Positions 1 to 8,799 of a DNA stretch of 64,000 bases are shown piece by piece. The stretch spans positions 398,954 to 462,953 of the forward strand of contig NZ_QCYM01000002.1 of assembly GCF_003075075.1 (NCBI RefSeq). Direction: 5' to 3'. Origin of the DNA: Labrenzia sp. 011. Its GTDB lineage: Bacteria > Pseudomonadota > Alphaproteobacteria > Rhizobiales > Stappiaceae. The translations under genes were made by a program, and so were the position numbers. The notes beneath the pieces were generated by a model. The model was not told the DNA's origin and made no database searches. It saw only the letters and a program-made list of their open reading frames with translations. Within the stretch, counting starts at the first letter, position 1. Each line of letters begins with the position of its first letter.

Positions 1-1
1 T

Positions 2-154
2 GCCGACGCGGTTCTGAACCACGTGTCCGAAAACAGCAACGACCTCGTTGTCATGGGCGGCTACGGGCACAGCCGGATGCGGGAATTCCTCTTCGGCGGC
101 GCCACCCGGGAAATTCTGGAGGCCATGACGGTCCCCATTCTGATGGCCCACTGA
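2..154 (+). CDS. Universal stress protein (UspA family), C-terminal end only
   Basis: The gene enters from the left edge; only the last 50 codons are present. The peptide carries the UspA C-terminal nucleotide-binding signature: a VVMGGYGHSR stretch, then FGGATRE, then the closing beta strand TVPILMAH. In the family this loop (GxxG-x9-GS/T) contacts ATP phosphates. It is followed at once by a strong terminator, so it ends its transcription unit. Usp proteins often sit with Hsp20 and acetyltransferase genes in low-oxygen regulons, which fits the next genes. The N-terminus cannot be judged. Confidence 0.9.
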   Translation, partial: ADAVLNHVSENSNDLVVMGGYGHSRMREFLFGGATREILEAMTVPILMAH

Positions 155-175
155 GCAAAATCCAGAATGCGAGAA

Positions 176-216
176 ACCCGCGGCTCCGGAGCTGTTTCGG
201 ACCCGCGGGTATTTTT
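176..216 (+). terminator. Rho-independent terminator after the usp gene
   Basis: Arms at 176-188 and 198-210 pair over 13 positions with one mismatch, around a 9-base loop, and ATTTTT follows directly. It lies 21 bases past the usp stop codon. Confidence 0.85.
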
Positions 217-285
217 GTCTCCAAGTTGTCCTGAAACTTCATTACGTTTGGCATTGTCTCCGGCTTTTTCGAAAGGACCGCCGTC

Positions 286-3015
286 GTGACCATTCGCAAT
301 ATCGAAGGATTTTTCGCACCGCGCTCCATTGCCGTCGTCGGACCGTGCAGGCATCCGGGCGTCCTGACGGACAAGCTGATCGACTGTCTCAAGGACATCG
401 AGACCGGACATGGCGTGACCCTGGTGGGGATCGACGAGGATGTCCCCTTCAAGGGAACGAAGGCCGCCAGGCTGGAAGACCTGGAAACCATGCCCGACCT
501 GGCCATCTATCTGGCCGCGGCCGAAGCCTTGCCGGACATGATCGAAAAGCTCGGCGCGGGCGGGACCCGCTCGATCCTCATTCCCTCACCAGGTTATGAA
601 GTCTGGCCGGCAGAGCTGATGCAGGCCTGCCGGGATGCTGCAAAGAAATTCACGATCCGCATGATCGGGCCCGGCAGTCTCGGCCTTGCGGTGCCGGCAA
701 GCGGACTGAATGCGCTGTTGAGCGCCGAACGGCCGGACAAGGGAGATATCGCCTTCTTTTCCCGTTCCGGAGCCGTGCTCAACGCGACCCTTTCGTGGGC
801 CAAATCCCACAATGCCGGCTTTTCCGCCGTCGTCTCGCTCGGTGCCCGCATGGATGTGAATGTCGGCGACCTGATCGATTATTTCGCGCAGGACTACCGG
901 ACCCGGTCGATCATGCTGCATGTGGAAGGCATCGCCTTTCCCCGCGGCTTCATTTCGGCGGCACGCGCGGCGGCGCGCAGCAAGCCGGTGATCGTCATCC
1001 GGTCAGGAAAGAGCCGCGACACGGGCGGGACGGGCCTGACCCATGCCGGCAACCTGGCCGGGACCGACCTGGTCTATGAAGCGGTTTTTCGCAGAACCGG
1101 TCTGCTGCGGGTGAACGACCTCGATGAAATGTTCGAGGCGCTCGAGACCCTTTCGAATGTGCGCATACCACGTTGCGAGACGCTTGCGGTGATCGCCAGC
1201 GGCCGGAGCCTGGCGAGCCTAGCCATCGACCGGCTCATGGATCTTGGCGGGCAGTTCGCGGAACTCGGCGCCGAGACACGCGCAGCCCTTGCCGGCATGA
1301 GCCGCGACTATGCCGATCTCGAGGTGACCCCGGCAGCGGGCGGAACCGTCGTGCTGCGGGAGACCGTTTCCCCTGAAGATATCACCACCGCCGTCACGAC
1401 CGTCCTGAAGGATCCCGCCGTCGACGGGGTCCTGGTGCTGCAGGCGGCCAGCGCCTTCCAGTCCCTGCCCGCCATCGCCGGAGCCATCACCAGGGCGGCT
1501 GCAATCGAGCGGAAACGGACCGGCCGGCGCAAGGCTCTGGTTGCCGGGCTTGTCGGCGCCAACGAAAGCATCCGGGAGCAACTGCTGGAAGCCCGGATCC
1601 CCAATTACGGCAGTCCCGCCGAAGCAGCCCGCAGCCTCATGCATCTGGCGCGTGACGCCAAGGCCCGCAAGTTCCTGATGGCGGCGCCGCCGAGCCTGCC
1701 GGCCGACTTCACTCCGGATGTCGCCAGCGCCCGCGCCGTCGTGGAAGCAGCTCTTGCCGAAGGCCGCAGCCTGCTCAGTCCGCCGGAAGTCTGTACCGTC
1801 CTTGAAGCCTACGAGCTGCCGATCATGGCAACGGCCCTGGCGGCCACGCCGGAAGAGGCGGCAAAGCTCTCCAGGCCGTTCTTCGAGACCGCGAGACATT
1901 GCGTGGCCAAGCTGATCTCCCCGGACAAGCCTTTCAAGTCCCGCATCGATGGTGTCAGGCTCGGACTGGAAAGCCCCGATGCGGTCAGGGACGCCGCCGC
2001 CGAACTGATCGCCAAGACGCTCAAGGACTATCCCCAGGCCCGGATCGATGGGATTTCCATTCATCCCATGCTGGAGGACCGGCACGGGCTGGAACTTTAC
2101 ATGGGGCTGGCCGAAACGCCGGAGTTCGGGCCGGTGCTGGTTTTCGGCCAGGGCGGAACGTCCATAGAGGAAAGCCGGGACATCTCCCTGGAACTGCCGC
2201 CGCTCGACCTCAATCTGGCGGAAGCGCAGATCGACCGGACGCGGATCGCGCGCCTTCTGGACGGCGGCCCCGCCCGTCCGGCGCTGGACAAGGCGGCTCT
2301 CTCCCAGGCTCTGGTCAAGCTCTCGCAGATCACCATCGACATTCCCGAAATTCTGGAACTGGACATCAACCCGATGGTCTCGCTTCCCAGCGGGCTGATC
2401 GCACTCGATGCCCGCATGACCCTGCGCAAACCGAAGATGCGCCCCGGGCGCACCGGCGGCTCCCGTCTGGCCATTGCGCCCTATCCCCAGGAATGGGAAC
2501 TCAGACAGACCCTGAAGGACGGCAGCGATATTTTCATCCGTCCGGTACGGCCGGAAGACGAGGAGCTTTTCAAGACGTTCTTCGAAGCGGTTTCACCGGA
2601 AGATCTGCGTCTGCGCTTTTTTGCCCCGGTACGCGATTTCAACCATCGCTTCCTCGCCCGGCTGACCCAGCTCGATTATGCAAGGTCCATCGCCTTCGCC
2701 GCTCTCGATCCGAAGGACGGCGCCCTGCTGGGAGCCGTGCGCCTTCATGCGGACCCGGATCACCAGACCGGCGAATATGCGATCATGGTCCGTTCCGACC
2801 TGAAGGGAATAGGGCTCGGCTGGGCGCTGATGAAACTCATCATCCGCTATGCGAAGGCCGATGGCATCGCCACGATCAAGGGGGAAGTCCTGAAGGACAA
2901 CACCCAGATGATCTCCATGTGCCGGGACCTCGGTTTCACCGTCGGCACCTCGCCGGACGACCCGGGCATCGCGCTGGTCACCCTGTCGGTCGCGGACCTG
3001 CCGGAAGACGCCTGA
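286..3015 (+). CDS. Acyl-CoA synthetase (NDP-forming) / GNAT acetyltransferase fusion (Pat-like)
   Basis: A 909-residue multidomain protein. The N-terminus (about 8-130) is a CoA-binding Rossmann domain (FFAPRSIAVVG). Succinyl-CoA-synthetase-like domains follow to about residue 465, including THAGNLAG, the place of the phospho-histidine loop in ADP-forming acyl-CoA synthetases. An ATP-grasp domain spans about 480-710. A GNAT domain closes the protein (about 745-900) with an LKGIGLG acetyl-CoA loop near residue 838. The architecture matches bacterial protein lysine acetyltransferases of the Pat type, which acetylate and silence acetyl-CoA synthetase; whether the synthetase part is active is unknown. 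The start is GTG at 286, with GAAAGGA 8 bases upstream. It is monocistronic and converges on the ThDP enzyme gene. Confidence 0.9.
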   Translation: MTIRNIEGFFAPRSIAVVGPCRHPGVLTDKLIDCLKDIETGHGVTLVGIDEDVPFKGTKAARLEDLETMPDLAIYLAAAEALPDMIEKLGAGGTRSILIPSPGYEVWPAELMQACRDAAKKFTIRMIGPGSLGLAVPASGLNALLSAERPDKGDIAFFSRSGAVLNATLSWAKSHNAGFSAVVSLGARMDVNVGDLIDYFAQDYRTRSIMLHVEGIAFPRGFISAARAAARSKPVIVIRSGKSRDTGGTGLTHAGNLAGTDLVYEAVFRRTGLLRVNDLDEMFEALETLSNVRIPRCETLAVIASGRSLASLAIDRLMDLGGQFAELGAETRAALAGMSRDYADLEVTPAAGGTVVLRETVSPEDITTAVTTVLKDPAVDGVLVLQAASAFQSLPAIAGAITRAAAIERKRTGRRKALVAGLVGANESIREQLLEARIPNYGSPAEAARSLMHLARDAKARKFLMAAPPSLPADFTPDVASARAVVEAALAEGRSLLSPPEVCTVLEAYELPIMATALAATPEEAAKLSRPFFETARHCVAKLISPDKPFKSRIDGVRLGLESPDAVRDAAAELIAKTLKDYPQARIDGISIHPMLEDRHGLELYMGLAETPEFGPVLVFGQGGTSIEESRDISLELPPLDLNLAEAQIDRTRIARLLDGGPARPALDKAALSQALVKLSQITIDIPEILELDINPMVSLPSGLIALDARMTLRKPKMRPGRTGGSRLAIAPYPQEWELRQTLKDGSDIFIRPVRPEDEELFKTFFEAVSPEDLRLRFFAPVRDFNHRFLARLTQLDYARSIAFAALDPKDGALLGAVRLHADPDHQTGEYAIMVRSDLKGIGLGWALMKLIIRYAKADGIATIKGEVLKDNTQMISMCRDLGFTVGTSPDDPGIALVTLSVADLPEDA

Positions 3016-3102
3016 CACCGGCCTGCGGCACCGGGAGGACCGGCCGGAACGCGGCTCGGGCCAGACCAGCCCACAGGGCCCCCGATTGGACGGTGACTGG
3101 AC

Positions 3103-4770
3103 TCAGCCCCGTTCCATTGCCGCGGCGCGGATATCGGACAGGGAAGCGGATGGCGTGAGCGCTTCCGGGTCGAGCTTCAGGTGAAGAATGGCCGGACGCC
3201 CCGAGGCGCGGGCGCGCTCGAACGCCGGACCGAAGGCATCCGTGGCCTCCACCGTTTCACCGTAAGCACCATAGCTGTGGGCGAGCGCGGCGAAGTCCGG
3301 GTTCACCAGCCGTGTTGCGGAGGGCCGCCCGGGATAGTGGCGTTCCTGGTGCATGCGGATGGTGCCGTACATGCCGTTGTCGATGGCCAGCACGATGATG
3401 TTGGCGCCTTCCTGGCAGGCGGTGCCGAATTCCTGCAGGGTCATCTGCAGACAGCCGTCACCGGCGAAACAGACGACTTCCCGTTCCGGAAACGCCAGTT
3501 TGGCCGAAACCGCGGCGGGCAAGCCGTAGCCCATCGAGCCGGAAGTCGGCGCGGCCTGGGTGCCGAAGCGGCGGAAGCGGTGGAAGCGGTGCAGCCAGGT
3601 GGCGTAGTTGCCCGCGCCATTGGTGCAGATGGCATCCTCGCCGAGATTGAGTTCCAGCCAGTCCATGACACCGGCCATCTGCAGGCTGCCGGGCGTGACC
3701 GGACGTGCGCCGGACCAGTCCAGATATTCCCGATGGGCTGCGGCGGCTTCGCCGGCACCCTTGATCTCGCCCGGCGGCTGGAGACCTTCCGCAGCCTTGC
3801 AGAAGGCTGTCGGACTGGCGTGGATCGCCAGCGCGGGGCGGTAGACCCTGCCCAGTTCCTCGGCATCTGCGTGAACATGCACGAACTGCTGCGCCGGCGC
3901 CGGAATGTCGAAAAGCGAATAGGACTGGCTCGGCATTTCGGACATCCGCCCGCCGACCAGCAGAACCAGGTCGGACGCCTTTATGCGCGCCAGCAGTTTC
4001 GGATTGATGCCGATGCCGACATCGCCGGCATAATTGGCATGCAGGTTGTCGAACAGCATCTGGCGGCGGAAGGAACAGGCGACGGGCAGGTCGAAGCGTT
4101 CAGCAAATCTCGTGAAGGCGGCAACTGCCTCTTGCGACCAGCGGCTGCCGCCGAGGATCGCCACGGGACGCTCGGCCGCCCAGAGCCGCTTCTGCAGGTC
4201 GGCCATCTGCGTCAGGCCGGGATGGGTTTCCACCTGGCTCCACGCCGGCGGCTGGGGCGCGGCCGCTAGTTCCGTCAGCATGTCTTCCGGCAAGGCCAGG
4301 ACCACCGGTCCGGGACGGCCGGAGGTGGCAACGTGATAGGCGCGGGAAATGAACTCGGGAACACGGGCGGCATGGTCGATCTCGGCGACCCATTTGGCAA
4401 TGCCGCCGAACATCTGCCGGTAGTCGACCTCCTGAAAGGCTTCCCGCTCGCGCATGCTGCGATCGATCTGTCCGATGAAAAGGATCATCGGCGTGGAATC
4501 CTGTGCGGCCACATGAACGCCCGCGGAAGCATTGGTCGCCCCCGGCCCGCGCGTGACCATGCAGATTCCCGGCTTGCCCGTCAGCTTGCCGTGGGCATCG
4601 GCCATCATCGCCGCACCGCCTTCCTGACGGCACACGGTGACCGGGATGGATGCGTCGTAAAGTGCATCCAGGACCGCCAGATAGCTTTCGCCGGGCACGC
4701 AGAACACCCGCTCCGCCCCGTGAAGCTCAAGCGCCTCCACCAACAATTCGCCGCCGGTCTTCTGGTCCAT
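3103..4770 (-). CDS. Thiamine-diphosphate-dependent enzyme (acetolactate synthase-like large subunit)
   Basis: A 555-residue protein with the three domains of ThDP decarboxylase/carboligase enzymes: N-terminal PYR domain with the catalytic glutamate in CRQEGGAA (E50) and RGPGATNA, a central FAD/NAD-like domain, and a C-terminal PP domain with the Mg-ThDP motif beginning GDG at residue 437 and continuing to DNGMYGT. It resembles the catabolic or stand-alone IlvB-like group; no regulatory small subunit lies nearby, so biosynthetic AHAS is less likely. The exact reaction cannot be told. I chose ATG 4770 because AGGAAA lies upstream at normal spacing; a GTG at 4797 would add nine residues without a site. 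Confidence 0.85.
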   Translation of the reverse strand: MDQKTGGELLVEALELHGAERVFCVPGESYLAVLDALYDASIPVTVCRQEGGAAMMADAHGKLTGKPGICMVTRGPGATNASAGVHVAAQDSTPMILFIGQIDRSMREREAFQEVDYRQMFGGIAKWVAEIDHAARVPEFISRAYHVATSGRPGPVVLALPEDMLTELAAAPQPPAWSQVETHPGLTQMADLQKRLWAAERPVAILGGSRWSQEAVAAFTRFAERFDLPVACSFRRQMLFDNLHANYAGDVGIGINPKLLARIKASDLVLLVGGRMSEMPSQSYSLFDIPAPAQQFVHVHADAEELGRVYRPALAIHASPTAFCKAAEGLQPPGEIKGAGEAAAAHREYLDWSGARPVTPGSLQMAGVMDWLELNLGEDAICTNGAGNYATWLHRFHRFRRFGTQAAPTSGSMGYGLPAAVSAKLAFPEREVVCFAGDGCLQMTLQEFGTACQEGANIIVLAIDNGMYGTIRMHQERHYPGRPSATRLVNPDFAALAHSYGAYGETVEATDAFGPAFERARASGRPAILHLKLDPEALTPSASLSDIRAAAMERG

Positions 4771-4924
4771 GTCCCGTTTCCTGCTCGAATAAACCACGGA
4801 TCATTCTATAGCGTATGGAAGACCTGCCCGTCAGAGGACAAAACCACATTAATTGGCAATGACTTCATTCCGATATGGAAGAAGCTTCGGGAAATGCCGG
4901 GGTCTGAACGTTCAATAGAAGTCA

Positions 4925-4944
4925 GGCGCCGGTCTCCCGGCGCC
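4925..4944 (-). terminator. Hairpin downstream of hsp20
   Basis: Perfect 8-bp arms (4925-4932 and 4937-4944) around a 4-base loop, 40 bases past the hsp20 stop. The following T-run is poor on the minus strand, so termination strength is uncertain. Confidence 0.5.
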
Positions 4945-4983
4945 TTTCGACCGGACAGATATCCGGTCAGGATCATCCCGCAA

Positions 4984-5442
4984 TCAGGACTTGCGCTTGA
5001 CTTCGATCTTGTGGGGCTGCGGACCGGCATCCTCCGGACGCGGCAGCGTGACCGTCAGCACTCCGTTTTCCATATGGGCCTCGATGCCCTCTTTCTTCGG
5101 AGCGAAAGGCAGTGTCATGACCCGGCGGAACGATCCGAAGCTGCGTTCGCTCACGTGCCGGTCCTTTTCATTGACCGTCTTTTCCTCGTGCTTCTCGCCC
5201 TTGAGGGTCAAGGTGCGGTCGGAGACCGAAACATCGATATCCTTTTCCGCCACGCCCGGCAGTTCGGCAGTCAGTTCCAGGCCTGTTTCCGTTTCCGCCA
5301 CATTGATCGACGGAAAATTCCCGAACGGACTGCCCGCCGGAAGTTTCCGGCCGAAATCCTCAAAAAGTTTGTCCATCTCTTTCTGGAGAGAGAAGACCGG
5401 ACTGTTCTGATCATTCCACAGAGTCGGAATCAAGGAACTCAT
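4984..5442 (-). CDS. Small heat shock protein, Hsp20/alpha-crystallin family
   Basis: A 152-residue chaperone. After an N-terminal arm (MSSLIPTLWND and PVFSLQKEMDKLFEDF) comes the alpha-crystallin domain, about residues 45-140, with INVAETETGLELTAELPGV, DIDVSVSDRTLTLKGEK, a SERSFGSFRRVMTLP segment and a GVLTVTLPR closing strand. The tail ends KIEVKRKS. Such proteins form oligomers that hold unfolding proteins for DnaK/ClpB. ATG 5442 is preceded by GGAGG seven bases upstream; a TTG 15 bases earlier lacks a site. An upstream hairpin separates it from the gene at 5573. Confidence 0.93.
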   Translation of the reverse strand: MSSLIPTLWNDQNSPVFSLQKEMDKLFEDFGRKLPAGSPFGNFPSINVAETETGLELTAELPGVAEKDIDVSVSDRTLTLKGEKHEEKTVNEKDRHVSERSFGSFRRVMTLPFAPKKEGIEAHMENGVLTVTLPRPEDAGPQPHKIEVKRKS

Positions 5443-5469
5443 TTCAACGTCCTCCAATTTTCTCGCAGT

Positions 5470-5495
5470 TTACAGACAAAGTGCCTCGGGCACTT
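5470..5495 (-). terminator. Terminator-like hairpin between the 5573 gene and hsp20
   Basis: AAGTGCC/GGCACTT arms (5479-5485, 5489-5495) with a TCG loop; on the minus strand TTTGTCTGT follows. It could end the upstream transcript or fold in the hsp20 leader, 37 bases before its start. Confidence 0.4.
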
Positions 5496-5572
5496 CACGA
5501 CCGATCAACCCTTCCACCTTCATCCAGGGGGCATATGTGAAGGCAGGCTGATCGAACTCCACGCGAAGACGG

Positions 5573-5953
5573 TCAGACTGGCTGAACCGTCACCACCTGG
5601 AATGTGTGCAATTCACCGTCCTCATCCTTGATGGAGACATATTCGCCAGGATTGAAGGCATGCGCGCCGAAGCGGTAGCCCGACTCGTCGTCGTCATCGC
5701 CGTCAATGTCATAGCGAAAGGCCCAGGACCCGCCGGGGCGGTGAATCAGATGGCCGATTTCCTCTTCCTCTCCGCCCCAGAACCGGCGCACGCGGCAGTG
5801 ATCGCGGTCTTTCTTCCACTGCGTGGCGTCGATGTGGCCGGTGTCATCCAGCGGAGCGGTAAACTCGTAGCCATGGCGCGCCGAGCCTTGCGGGAATTCT
5901 TTCGTTCTGGCCAGGTTCAGCCTGATCTTTTTCAAAGCCGGATAGTCGCCCAT
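5573..5953 (-). CDS. Conserved hypothetical protein, small, acidic
   Basis: A 126-residue soluble protein without signal peptide or membrane segment. It is rich in charged residues, with an acidic centre (WGGEEEEIG and DIDGDDDDESG) and a C-terminal part, GEYVSIKDEDGELHTFQVVTVQP, that looks like a small beta-barrel. I do not recognise a characterised family. ATG 5953 has a clean GGAGG (5959-5963). The gene is divergent from the kinase/ATPase gene at 6081, and the shared 127-base gap carries an FNR-like box, so low-oxygen control is a reasonable guess. Confidence 0.75.
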   Translation of the reverse strand: MGDYPALKKIRLNLARTKEFPQGSARHGYEFTAPLDDTGHIDATQWKKDRDHCRVRRFWGGEEEEIGHLIHRPGGSWAFRYDIDGDDDDESGYRFGAHAFNPGEYVSIKDEDGELHTFQVVTVQPV

Positions 5954-6010
5954 GGTTTCCTCCTTTGCTGACAATCCGGTTTATATGTGCCACATCGCCG
6001 GAACGTCACA

Positions 6011-6024
6011 TTGAGCAGGATCAA
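6011..6024. promoter_or_regulatory. FNR/FixK-type box
   Basis: TTGAGCAGGATCAA matches the TTGAT-N4-ATCAA consensus of FNR/FixK/Anr regulators at 9 of 10 defined positions. It lies about 57 bases from each of two divergent start codons (5953 and 6081), so it could serve either. Binding is inferred from the motif only. Confidence 0.55.
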
Positions 6025-6080
6025 ACCGGTGACGGCGCCCGCAGGGCACAGTCTTGCCGATGTCAGCAGAAGGACACATC

Positions 6081-7631
6081 ATGGTTCCGCCCCCCTCCCA
6101 GGACGAGGTCCTGAAATTCCTGGAAACCCTGCCCCCGGAAGGCTCCGGCGGCGTCAAGCGGATCGATACCCATGCCAACATCGTCTTCCTGACCGGCAGC
6201 AAGGCCTACAAGGTCAAGCGGGCGGTGAAATTCCCCTTTCTCGATTACTCCACCCTGAAGCTGCGCGAGGAGGCCTGCCGGGCCGAAATCAGCTGCAACA
6301 GGAAGAATGCGCCGCAGATCTACCTCAGGGCCCTGCCGATAACCCTCCAGAGCGATGGCCGGCTGGCGCTCGACGGGGAAGGAGAACCGGTGGAATGGGC
6401 CGTTGAAATGAACCGCTTCGACCGGAGCAACGAGCTGGACGTTCTGGCGGAAAAGGCTCCGATTTCCGACGATCTGTCGGACAGGCTCGCGCAAATGATG
6501 GCGGATGCCCATGACGCGGCGCCCGTGCGCGGCGGCGCCGGTTTTCATGACGAACTCGCCTCCTATGTCGAGCAGAACGATGCGGCATTTCACGAATTTC
6601 CGGAGCTGTTTCCCTCCGAGGAGGTGCGCCACCTGAGCGAAATGTCCCGGGCGGTCCTGTCCACGCTGCGCGAACTGATCCTGAAACGGGGCGAGCGGGG
6701 TCTGGTGCGACGCTGCCACGGCGATGCACATTTGCGCAATATCGTCCTGATCGACGGCAACCCGGTCCTGTTCGACGCGGTCGAATTTTCCGATGCCATT
6801 GCCACCGGCGACGTGCTGTACGATCTCGCCTTCCTGCTGATGGACCTTTGGGAGCGCGGCCAGCATCGCTGCGCCAACCGGATTTTCAACCGCTATCTGG
6901 ACAAGACCCGGCTGGACGATCGTCCGGACGGACTTGCGGCCCTGCCATTCTATCTGATGATGCGCGCGGCGATCCGCTCCAAGATCGCCGCAAGCGCAGC
7001 GCTCAACCAGCAGGATCCGGACCAGAGAGAGGCCCAGAGGGACCAGGCGCGCACCTACTTCAGATATGCTCTCCGGTTCCTGGATCCCTGCCCGCCACAT
7101 CTTGTCGCCATCGGCGGCCTTTCGGGCACCGGCAAGACCACCCTGGCCTACAGTCTCGCGCCGGGAATCGGCCGCGCACCCGGTGCAAGGGTTCTGCGCA
7201 CGGACGTGATGCGCAAACGGCTGCTGGGGCTCCCGGAGACGGAAAAGGCACCGGCGGAAGCCTATACGAAGAAGGCAAGCCACCGGGTCTACGAGGCTCT
7301 GGACGAGACGATCCGGGACGTGCTGGCGGCCGGTCATTGCGCCATCTACGACGCCGTGTTCGCCGCCCAGGACGAACGGACACGGATCGAGACGATCGCG
7401 CGCCATGCGGAGGCCGGCTTCAAGGGCCTGTGGCTGACGGCTCCGCCGGCAACCCTCAAGGCACGGGTCGGCGCGCGCGCTGGCGATGCCTCGGATGCCA
7501 CCACGGATGTCGTCGACAAGCAGCTCGGCTACGATCTGGGCCGGATGACATGGACGGAGATCGACGCCGGCGGCAGCATGGAGGAGACAACGCAGAAGGC
7601 ACGCGCCTGCCTGGACCGATACATACCCTAG
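6081..7631 (+). CDS. Bifunctional APH-like kinase / P-loop AAA ATPase fusion
   Basis: A 516-residue protein with two parts. Residues 1-320 resemble aminoglycoside phosphotransferase-type kinases (COG2187 type): GSKAYKVKRAV near the N-terminus as nucleotide-binding lysine strand, RRCHGDAHLRNIV as catalytic loop (HGDxHxxN) and VLFDAVEFSD as metal-binding segment. Residues 330-510 are a P-loop kinase domain (AAA_33 type) with IGGLSGTGKTT as Walker A. Substrate unknown. ATG 6081 follows AGAAGGA at 6-base spacing; TTG 6054 and ATG 6060 lack sites. Its stop codon interlocks with that of azlD on the other strand (shared CTAG). Confidence 0.8.
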   Translation: MVPPPSQDEVLKFLETLPPEGSGGVKRIDTHANIVFLTGSKAYKVKRAVKFPFLDYSTLKLREEACRAEISCNRKNAPQIYLRALPITLQSDGRLALDGEGEPVEWAVEMNRFDRSNELDVLAEKAPISDDLSDRLAQMMADAHDAAPVRGGAGFHDELASYVEQNDAAFHEFPELFPSEEVRHLSEMSRAVLSTLRELILKRGERGLVRRCHGDAHLRNIVLIDGNPVLFDAVEFSDAIATGDVLYDLAFLLMDLWERGQHRCANRIFNRYLDKTRLDDRPDGLAALPFYLMMRAAIRSKIAASAALNQQDPDQREAQRDQARTYFRYALRFLDPCPPHLVAIGGLSGTGKTTLAYSLAPGIGRAPGARVLRTDVMRKRLLGLPETEKAPAEAYTKKASHRVYEALDETIRDVLAAGHCAIYDAVFAAQDERTRIETIARHAEAGFKGLWLTAPPATLKARVGARAGDASDATTDVVDKQLGYDLGRMTWTEIDAGGSMEETTQKARACLDRYIP

Positions 7632-7948
7632 AGACCCGTGGCCCTCAGTCCGGCCGCCACAGCGGCAGCGCAGAAGACTGCAATATATTCCTTGCGCAGC
7701 CGCACCTGGACCGCTGCGGCCACGATGAGGCAGAGGCCGACGGCAAGACCGCCCTGCAAAACGATGGGCAACACCGTCGACACGATGATCGCTCCCGGCA
7801 GGGCTTCCAGGCCCCGGCGCATTCTCGGCGTGATCGGCAGGCGCCCCATGACCCAGTAGCCGCCCGCTCTCAGCGCATAGGTGACGACGGACATGCATAA
7901 CACGGCCAGGACAAACAACCGGTCGGCGGAAAACGCGGCATCAGTCAT
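7628..7948 (-). CDS. azlD: AzlD-family branched-chain amino acid export subunit
   Basis: A 106-residue integral membrane protein with about four hydrophobic segments and the family phrases VTYALRAGGYWVMGRLP and LEALPGAIIVSTVLP. AzlD works with AzlC, which is directly upstream and overlaps by 8 bases, the usual pairing. The likely substrates in characterised systems are branched-chain amino acids or their analogues. The start ATG 7948 lies inside the azlC end. Convergent with the kinase/ATPase gene, overlapping by 3-4 bases at the stops. Confidence 0.88.
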   Translation of the reverse strand: MTDAAFSADRLFVLAVLCMSVVTYALRAGGYWVMGRLPITPRMRRGLEALPGAIIVSTVLPIVLQGGLAVGLCLIVAAAVQVRLRKEYIAVFCAAAVAAGLRATGL

Positions 7949-8642
7949 CGAGATAGGCTCCCGCGAACGCGCCGGCCAGAGCGCCGGTGAAGATGCTCCA
8001 GTAGCCGCCGACAAGATACCAGGTCCCGGCAGCAACAATGCCTGCCGCCAGCCAGCTCACCGTCTGGCGCTTGCCCTTCCAAAGGGGCACCAGGAGCGCG
8101 GCGAAAAAGGCAGGCAGGACCACATCCAGTCCGAAGGCTTTGGGATCGGAAATGAGGCTTCCGGCGAAATATCCCGGAATGACGGCGAGCGACCACACCG
8201 TCCAGACAATCACGCCACTGCCGAGGTAGATGCCCCAGTCCCGCTCTCCCTTGCCGTATTCGGACAGGGCCAGAAGCCAGTTGAGATCGGTCAGGAGATA
8301 CAGCGCCGGATAGGTCTGATACGCAGGAACCTTGCCGAGCCACGGCCGCAGGCTTGCCCCGATCAGAAGCATGCGCATGTTGACCGCCCCCGTGACCCCG
8401 ACCATGGCCACAAGCGTGCCGAGGGTCAGCGGGTCGCCGTAGACTTCCATGGCGACGAACTGGCTGGCGCCGGCAAAGACCAGCGAATTCATCATCACCG
8501 TTTCCAGGAAGGTCAGCCCCTTTTGCGCCGCGACGGTTCCGAAGACGGCGGCAAGCGCGATGATGCCGGGGAAGACCGGGACGCACATCATGGCGCCCCG
8601 CAGGCAGCCCTTCAGGCTGACAGTGACATTTTGCTCAGGCAT
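7941..8642 (-). CDS. azlC: AzlC-family branched-chain amino acid exporter
   Basis: A 233-residue membrane protein, usual AzlC length. Diagnostic segments are KGCLRGAMMCVPVFPGIIALAAVFGTVAAQKGLT in outline at the N-terminus, then FAGASQFVAMEVYG and GVTGAVNMRMLLIGASLRPWL. About six to seven hydrophobic helices. It forms an overlapping pair with azlD. ATG 8642 is chosen from family length; the ribosome binding site is weak, so the start is less sure than the gene. Confidence 0.88.
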   Translation of the reverse strand: MPEQNVTVSLKGCLRGAMMCVPVFPGIIALAAVFGTVAAQKGLTFLETVMMNSLVFAGASQFVAMEVYGDPLTLGTLVAMVGVTGAVNMRMLLIGASLRPWLGKVPAYQTYPALYLLTDLNWLLALSEYGKGERDWGIYLGSGVIVWTVWSLAVIPGYFAGSLISDPKAFGLDVVLPAFFAALLVPLWKGKRQTVSWLAAGIVAAGTWYLVGGYWSIFTGALAGAFAGAYLDD

Positions 8643-8799
8643 TGCTGTCCATGAGTTGAGAAGACCGCGGACTGGCCGCGGAAGGAACACTCACTATTCC
8701 GCAAATCGTCTCTCCGGACCAATGAAACCTTTTGATCCACCCATCACCGATGCTTACGTCGGGACAAGAGGTCCGATACCGGGTCCCCGGGCAGTGCCC

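Noticed and set aside
4333..5631. Long plus-strand open frame of 432 codons across the ThDP enzyme start and hsp20.
   Set aside because: It is antisense to two well-supported genes, has no domain and no ribosome site; high GC keeps such frames open.
6063..7898. Minus-strand open frame of 611 codons opposite the kinase/ATPase fusion.
   Set aside because: Antisense to a protein with clear kinase and Walker motifs; composition rich in Arg/Gly/His without any recognisable domain.
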